DNA of 7,365 nucleotides, from positions 1 through 7,365 of the forward strand of contig JAHJTR010000094.1 in NCBI GenBank assembly GCA_018829865.1, given 5' to 3'. Origin of the DNA: Patescibacteria group bacterium. Its GTDB lineage: Bacteria; Patescibacteriota; Gracilibacteria; UBA1369; JAHJTR01. Position 1 is the first letter of the stretch. The number at the start of each line of letters is the position of its first letter. A program made the translations under genes and the position numbers. Shown here in pieces: positions 3,946 to 7,365 of the stretch. The notes under the pieces are model-generated. The model was not told where the DNA came from. It made no database searches and was given only the letters and a program-made list of their open reading frames with translations.

Positions 3946-6201
3946 GTGATAGAAAATGATAATCCAAAAGAAGATGTAACTGAAGGACAAAATCAGGTTG
4001 CAAATAAGCAGGAACAAGTCATTCCGCACATAAAAACTATTCCAACCCAAATCACTCTAACAATTAGTGCAACCGCAATCGCACTGGCATTAAACGCATG
4101 TGCACCAACCTACAAATCCCTCATCCCTCAAAAAACATCCAACAGCACCCCACAAACTCCAAAGCAAAACCCACAAAACAGCACAATCCCGCCTGGCCCC
4201 GGGAAAATTGTTGAAGATCTCGAAAAACAAGTAACAAGCGAGAGTTCAAAAATACTAAATCTAATCGTATCTATCGACTCGTACTCTCCCGAACAAACAA
4301 AGAAAAAACTACCCGAAATAATGAAAAAATCTGAAGAAATTGTTGAAGGAGGAATGCTCTATCATTTAGCAATCACAGCGCTAATTCTACTGGGAAATCA
4401 AAGAAAAATTCCTGCAGCATTAAAAGAATCATACATGCAAACCGTAATGCAAAATGAATTAATAATTGTACAAAAAGATTTCAAAGAATTTGCAGATACA
4501 ATAACCAAAGACATAAGCTCACACCCTAAACAAAACATCCCCGCATCCCCGGGGAAAAAAGGTAAAAAATCCAAAAACCGCAGAATTGCAGAATTAATGA
4601 GATCCACAAGCCAAACATTAAATCATCAAGAATTCTCCGATATGATCGGTAATTATAATCCGGCACTCTACAATGCACTTTTACCATATGTATTAATCGG
4701 TCTCTATTTCAAAAGTTCAATTCTCCCAAATTACAAACACGACGATCATTCATCATTCTTGGATTTATTTAGAGATTTCAGCACAAATCCCAACAAACAT
4801 TGGAAACAGGGAGAAAAAAGACCTGCAAAATGCCATAACCTAACAGTATTAGCCAGTTCACTTTTACCAGTAGCCAAAGAAGCACTTTTGAAACAAGGGC
4901 TTACTACTAAAAAACCAAGCAAAATGGGTACTGCAAAAACCGCAGTATCTATGACAGCATCTCAGCAACTTGCCCCGGGATTCGCCTCGTCCACTGAACA
5001 TATCTTTCTCGCCGTAACTCTAAATGGTCACTCCCCAAAAGATCCCAAAAAACCCCACACTTTTTACTTTGAACCAACAGTAGGAGACATTATCCCATGG
5101 AAAAACCTCGAAAACGATATGGATCAAGGCACAAAACCAAGACCAATGAAACATCTTATCGGTAGTCTTTTTAACGAAATAGGCGGCACCTACTTATCAG
5201 AAGTACTCACAAATACTTCCTTATCGGAAAAAGATAAAAAACAGTTAATTCAAAAATCTCTAAAATATTATAAAATAGCTACAATCCTAGATGATAAAAA
5301 TCACATCAGCTGGATAAATCTTGGCACTTCTCAGCTATTAAATAATCAATTGGATCAAGCCAAAACATCCTATAATCAGGCAAAATCCCTCAATTCAAAA
5401 GATTATCCGATGCCTGAATTCGGGCTTGCACAAGTACAGTATCTCAAGAAAAATTTCCCTCAAGCCGAAAAAGACAGCCTGGAACTTATAAACGTAATCA
5501 AAACCGATATCCGACAACAAGGAGCCAGAGCCCAAGTACAATCAGACACTCTGAAACAAGTGCAAATACAAACCTACGCCTTGCTAGCCAGAGCACAAAT
5601 GCAACAAAGTAAATACGGCAATGCACAAGCATCAATAAAAGCACTTCTAAAACTAAGCCCAAACAATCCCGAAATAACCAAATTACGCACTGAACTAAGT
5701 TACCTAATGAAAGGCACAAACACTAAACAACTCGAAAAAGAAGCCAGCGCAATATTTCAACAAAAAAAATACGCCATGGCATTAATAAAATATGCAGCCC
5801 TACATAAACTTGCCCCCAACGAAACAAGCTACATTCAAAATATCGCAGTTTGCTACGAACAAATCAACGATCTCCCAAACGCAATTCAATACTACCAACT
5901 CTCACTCACTAAAAAACCGGATCCACAAATCAAACAAGAAATTGAAAGATGCCAAAGAATTTTAGCAACAAATCACTACAATAAAGCAGTCAAAATCTAC
6001 AACGTAATGATAAAAAAACCCGCTAAAACATCCAAAAATCAGCCCCAATTAGCAGTACAAGTAAAATTCTGGCTATCAAAATCAAACAAATTATTACAAG
6101 AATGCAAAGACCCCAGATGCAATACAATCAGACAGTATACTAACCAATTGGCTAAAGACACACATCGCCACTTAAAAACCTTAAACCGCTCGAAAAAATA
6201 A
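3946..6201 (+). CDS. Membrane-anchored transglutaminase/SirB1-like and TPR protein
   Basis: A 751-residue protein in four parts. Residues 1-34 are polar and Lys/Glu/Gln-rich. Residues 35-51 are one hydrophobic segment ending at C52 (ALNAC), which resembles a lipobox but with Asn at -2, so it is either a lipoprotein signal or a membrane anchor. A Thr/Pro/Gln-rich linker (53-90) follows. Residues ~91-420 include a likely transglutaminase/SirB1-like fold: C296 starts a helix (KCHNLTVLASSLL), H352 starts a strand (TEHIFLAV), and FYFEPT places E376 where the family usually has Asp. Residues ~435-690 hold about five TPR units, for example 453-486, 540-575, 594-625 and 627-658, for protein binding. 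Most of the protein is probably outside the membrane. The GTG start is the only standard start before the hydrophobic segment. Whether the Cys-His-Glu site is catalytic is uncertain; SirB1-like proteins often serve as binding modules. A regulatory or scaffold role at the envelope is inference. Confidence 0.7.
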   Translation: MIENDNPKEDVTEGQNQVANKQEQVIPHIKTIPTQITLTISATAIALALNACAPTYKSLIPQKTSNSTPQTPKQNPQNSTIPPGPGKIVEDLEKQVTSESSKILNLIVSIDSYSPEQTKKKLPEIMKKSEEIVEGGMLYHLAITALILLGNQRKIPAALKESYMQTVMQNELIIVQKDFKEFADTITKDISSHPKQNIPASPGKKGKKSKNRRIAELMRSTSQTLNHQEFSDMIGNYNPALYNALLPYVLIGLYFKSSILPNYKHDDHSSFLDLFRDFSTNPNKHWKQGEKRPAKCHNLTVLASSLLPVAKEALLKQGLTTKKPSKMGTAKTAVSMTASQQLAPGFASSTEHIFLAVTLNGHSPKDPKKPHTFYFEPTVGDIIPWKNLENDMDQGTKPRPMKHLIGSLFNEIGGTYLSEVLTNTSLSEKDKKQLIQKSLKYYKIATILDDKNHISWINLGTSQLLNNQLDQAKTSYNQAKSLNSKDYPMPEFGLAQVQYLKKNFPQAEKDSLELINVIKTDIRQQGARAQVQSDTLKQVQIQTYALLARAQMQQSKYGNAQASIKALLKLSPNNPEITKLRTELSYLMKGTNTKQLEKEASAIFQQKKYAMALIKYAALHKLAPNETSYIQNIAVCYEQINDLPNAIQYYQLSLTKKPDPQIKQEIERCQRILATNHYNKAVKIYNVMIKKPAKTSKNQPQLAVQVKFWLSKSNKLLQECKDPRCNTIRQYTNQLAKDTHRHLKTLNRSKK

Positions 6202-6202
6202 A

Positions 6203-6231
6203 TTGCCACCAAGCCCAAAACTTATTATTAT
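6203..6231 (+). promoter_or_regulatory. Probable promoter for the small lipoprotein gene
   Basis: TTGCCA (6203-6208) and TATTAT (6226-6231) are fair -35 and -10 boxes with a 17-bp spacer, starting just after the TPR stop codon. Transcription would begin near 6238, about 34 nt before the ATG at 6272. A second possible -10, TATAAA (6250-6255), lacks a good -35. Readthrough from the TPR gene is also possible, since no terminator lies between the two. Confidence 0.4.
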
Positions 6232-6271
6232 CTATACACAAAATTTAACTATAAACCATAAAAACAAACAC

Positions 6272-6757
6272 ATGTTCAAAAAAACCCTCTCAAAATTGCT
6301 GCTAATGGCAATTCTAATCACAAGTCTTTTTAGTTTTGTAGGATGCAATACAGAAACATCAACAGCAGTCGGTCTTGAGTACGAAAAAGCCGTTTTCGCC
6401 AAAGCAAATGAAGATGGCAGCTACCAAGTTTTGGATAGTAACGTTTTTCAAAGAGGCGAAAGCGTTTATCTGATTTTTGTAAATGTTGGAAAGTTTAAAA
6501 AAGGAGAAGACAACATGCACATGTTTGATATGGACATAGAAGTCACAGATTCAGACGGCAATATTATCCTGGAAAAGAAAGCAATGCTGGGAGAAGAAGG
6601 ACACCTCGAACTCGCAAACGACACCGCTGATTCTCCCTACGGAGTATTCACAAGCAGCGCAGAGCTGACCGCAGGTGAGTACAGCATGAAACTCTCAATC
6701 TACGACAAAATAGGCACCGGCAAAGCAAGTGTTAAAAAGACAATTATTCTTGAATAA
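6272..6757 (+). CDS. Small Ig-like lipoprotein, function unknown
   Basis: A 161-residue predicted lipoprotein. Residues 1-24 form a classic signal peptide: basic start MFKKTLSK, hydrophobic core, then the lipobox FVGC with C25 as the lipidated cysteine. This is why ATG 6272 is chosen over the in-frame TTG at 6203, which would add 23 unsuitable residues. The mature part (~137 residues) is acidic and reads as one beta-sandwich: strand GESVYLIFVNVG (62-73), DMDIEVTDSDGNIIL (86-100) with a DxDG turn, and LTAGEYSMKLSIYDK followed by GTGKASVKKTIIL (132-160). The G-E-Y and D-K-x-G-T-G-K-A-S pattern is typical of Ig-like or macroglobulin-like domains in surface lipoproteins. It should sit on the outer face of the membrane. 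It lies 70 bp after the TPR gene on the same strand and ends before a strong terminator. I do not recognise a specific family. Confidence 0.8.
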   Translation: MFKKTLSKLLLMAILITSLFSFVGCNTETSTAVGLEYEKAVFAKANEDGSYQVLDSNVFQRGESVYLIFVNVGKFKKGEDNMHMFDMDIEVTDSDGNIILEKKAMLGEEGHLELANDTADSPYGVFTSSAELTAGEYSMKLSIYDKIGTGKASVKKTIILE

Positions 6758-6776
6758 CACTCAAAGTATTTTTCAC

Positions 6777-6810
6777 AAAAAAACCGGCCATTTACAGGCC
6801 GGTTTTTTTT
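6777..6810. terminator. Bidirectional rho-independent terminator
   Basis: ACCGGCC (6783-6789) pairs with GGCCGGT (6797-6803) around a 7-nt ATTTACA loop, flanked by an A-run (6777-6783) and eight T (6803-6810). It ends the lipoprotein transcript 20 bp after its stop codon. On the minus strand the A-run becomes a T-run, so it also serves the converging gene whose stop is at 6819. Confidence 0.93.
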
Positions 6811-6818
6811 AATCACGT

Positions 6819-7365
6819 CTATTTCTGAGATTTCAAAACTAAAGCAATTTTTCTCATCACCTTAACCAAATCCGAATTAGGCTTTTTAGAAATCCCAACA
6901 ACCTGACCATTAATAACTTTATTAGAATTACCCAAACTCAAATCCCTATCAACCAAAGTAACCTCCAATTCATCTTTACCAACAAGAGACCCATACGTTT
7001 TTCTTATTCTAGCATTCCAACCACTCCCACGATATTTTTTCTGCCACGAATCAGTATAACTCCGAGTCGCCGCCCTCAGCTCATTTGATAATTCAACTCT
7101 CTTCTTTTCATCCACAACCATTCCTAAAGCACATCTGGCAATATCGGTTATTTCACTAATTACCCCTGCAGTTCTATAAACAGAAAACTCTTCCGTAAGC
7201 GATTTAATGACAGTCTCTTTTTTTAGACATCTGGGTTGCTCAACCAAGTCAACAGAAGATTTTAATGAAGTGGAAAGTTTTGTAGAAGGTTTTACAGGAG
7301 AAACAACACGACCGGCAACAGGAACAACAAGTCTTCTAGGTAAAACACGACCTGACCCAATTCCC
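6819..7365 (-). CDS. Unrecognised protein, 3' part; gene continues past the right edge
   Basis: The reading frame is open from its TAG stop (6819-6821) to the window end, giving at least 181 residues, so the true start lies outside. A TTG at 7247 would give a 142-residue protein but is unlikely, because the frame stays open and protein-like upstream. The visible N-terminal ~45 residues are rich in Val, Pro, Ser, Arg and Lys (for example VVPVAGRVVSPVKPSTK), like a disordered linker. After that comes a mostly helical region (SEITDIARCALGMV, then ELSNELRAATRSYTDSW) and a mixed C-terminal part with YGSLVGKDELEVTLVD. There is no membrane segment in the visible part, and I recognise no family or catalytic motif. 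It converges on the lipoprotein gene and shares its terminator. Confidence 0.65.
   Translation of the reverse strand, partial: GIGSGRVLPRRLVVPVAGRVVSPVKPSTKLSTSLKSSVDLVEQPRCLKKETVIKSLTEEFSVYRTAGVISEITDIARCALGMVVDEKKRVELSNELRAATRSYTDSWQKKYRGSGWNARIRKTYGSLVGKDELEVTLVDRDLSLGNSNKVINGQVVGISKKPNSDLVKVMRKIALVLKSQK

Noticed and set aside
4398..5719. Minus-strand open frames at 4398-4607 and 5498-5719 inside the TPR gene
   Set aside because: They are antisense shadows of a well-supported gene, with Leu/Val/Cys/Phe-rich composition.
6203..6271. TTG start at 6203 for the small lipoprotein
   Set aside because: It adds 23 residues before a complete lipoprotein signal that begins at ATG 6272, and the TTG falls in a likely -35 box.
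7245..7247. TTG as the start of the right-edge minus gene
   Set aside because: The frame remains open for 39 further codons to the window end, and no promoter or ribosome site is visible at the TTG.
1..7365. tRNA, rRNA, CRISPR arrays, insertion sequences or attachment sites
   Set aside because: No cloverleaf, spaced direct-repeat array, transposase motif or tRNA-end duplication was seen on either strand by reading.

Overview
The window looks like a piece of a compact bacterial chromosome of moderate to low G+C. Every gene uses standard code. None of the five gene starts visible in the window has a recognisable Shine-Dalgarno sequence, and several genes sit behind good sigma70-type promoters with very short leaders. 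Together with the Lys/Asn/Gln-rich proteins and the Cys-protease and TPR proteins of unknown role, this suggests an uncultivated lineage such as the Candidate Phyla Radiation (for example Peregrinibacteria). That placement is a low-confidence impression; no marker gene is present.

Layout, left to right. (1) Positions 1-1330: a sigma70 promoter, a structured leader of about 70 nt and a complete nhaA Na+/H+ antiporter gene. The leader may be a metal-ion riboswitch of the nhaA-I (lithium/sodium) type. (2) Positions 1339-1689, minus strand: a small Tyr-rich orphan protein converging on nhaA, with its own promoter in the 1690-1963 intergenic region. (3) Positions 1964-3772: a 602-aa caspase-like (peptidase C14 / metacaspase-type) protein with an intact His-Cys dyad and a long, basic, unrecognised N-terminal half. 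Its coding sequence carries an A7G8 homopolymer; a one-base change there would stop translation before the protease domain. (4) Positions 3773-3945: an intergenic region with a long stem structure and then a promoter with perfect TTGACA and TATAAT boxes. (5) Positions 3946-6201: a 751-aa membrane-anchored or lipoprotein-like protein with a transglutaminase/SirB1-like Cys-His-Glu domain and C-terminal TPR repeats. (6) Positions 6272-6757: a small Ig-like lipoprotein, closed by a strong terminator that works in both directions. (7) Positions 6819-7365, minus strand: the 3' part of an unrecognised gene that runs off the right edge.

The genes do not form one obvious pathway, and each appears to have its own promoter. 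The most notable neighbourhood is the pair of putative cysteine-protease-fold proteins, one predicted cytoplasmic and one predicted to be exported or membrane-tethered, lying in tandem with a surface lipoprotein. A functional link between them is only inference from adjacency. The caspase gene is clearly more AT-rich than its neighbours, which fits separate acquisition or relaxed constraint.
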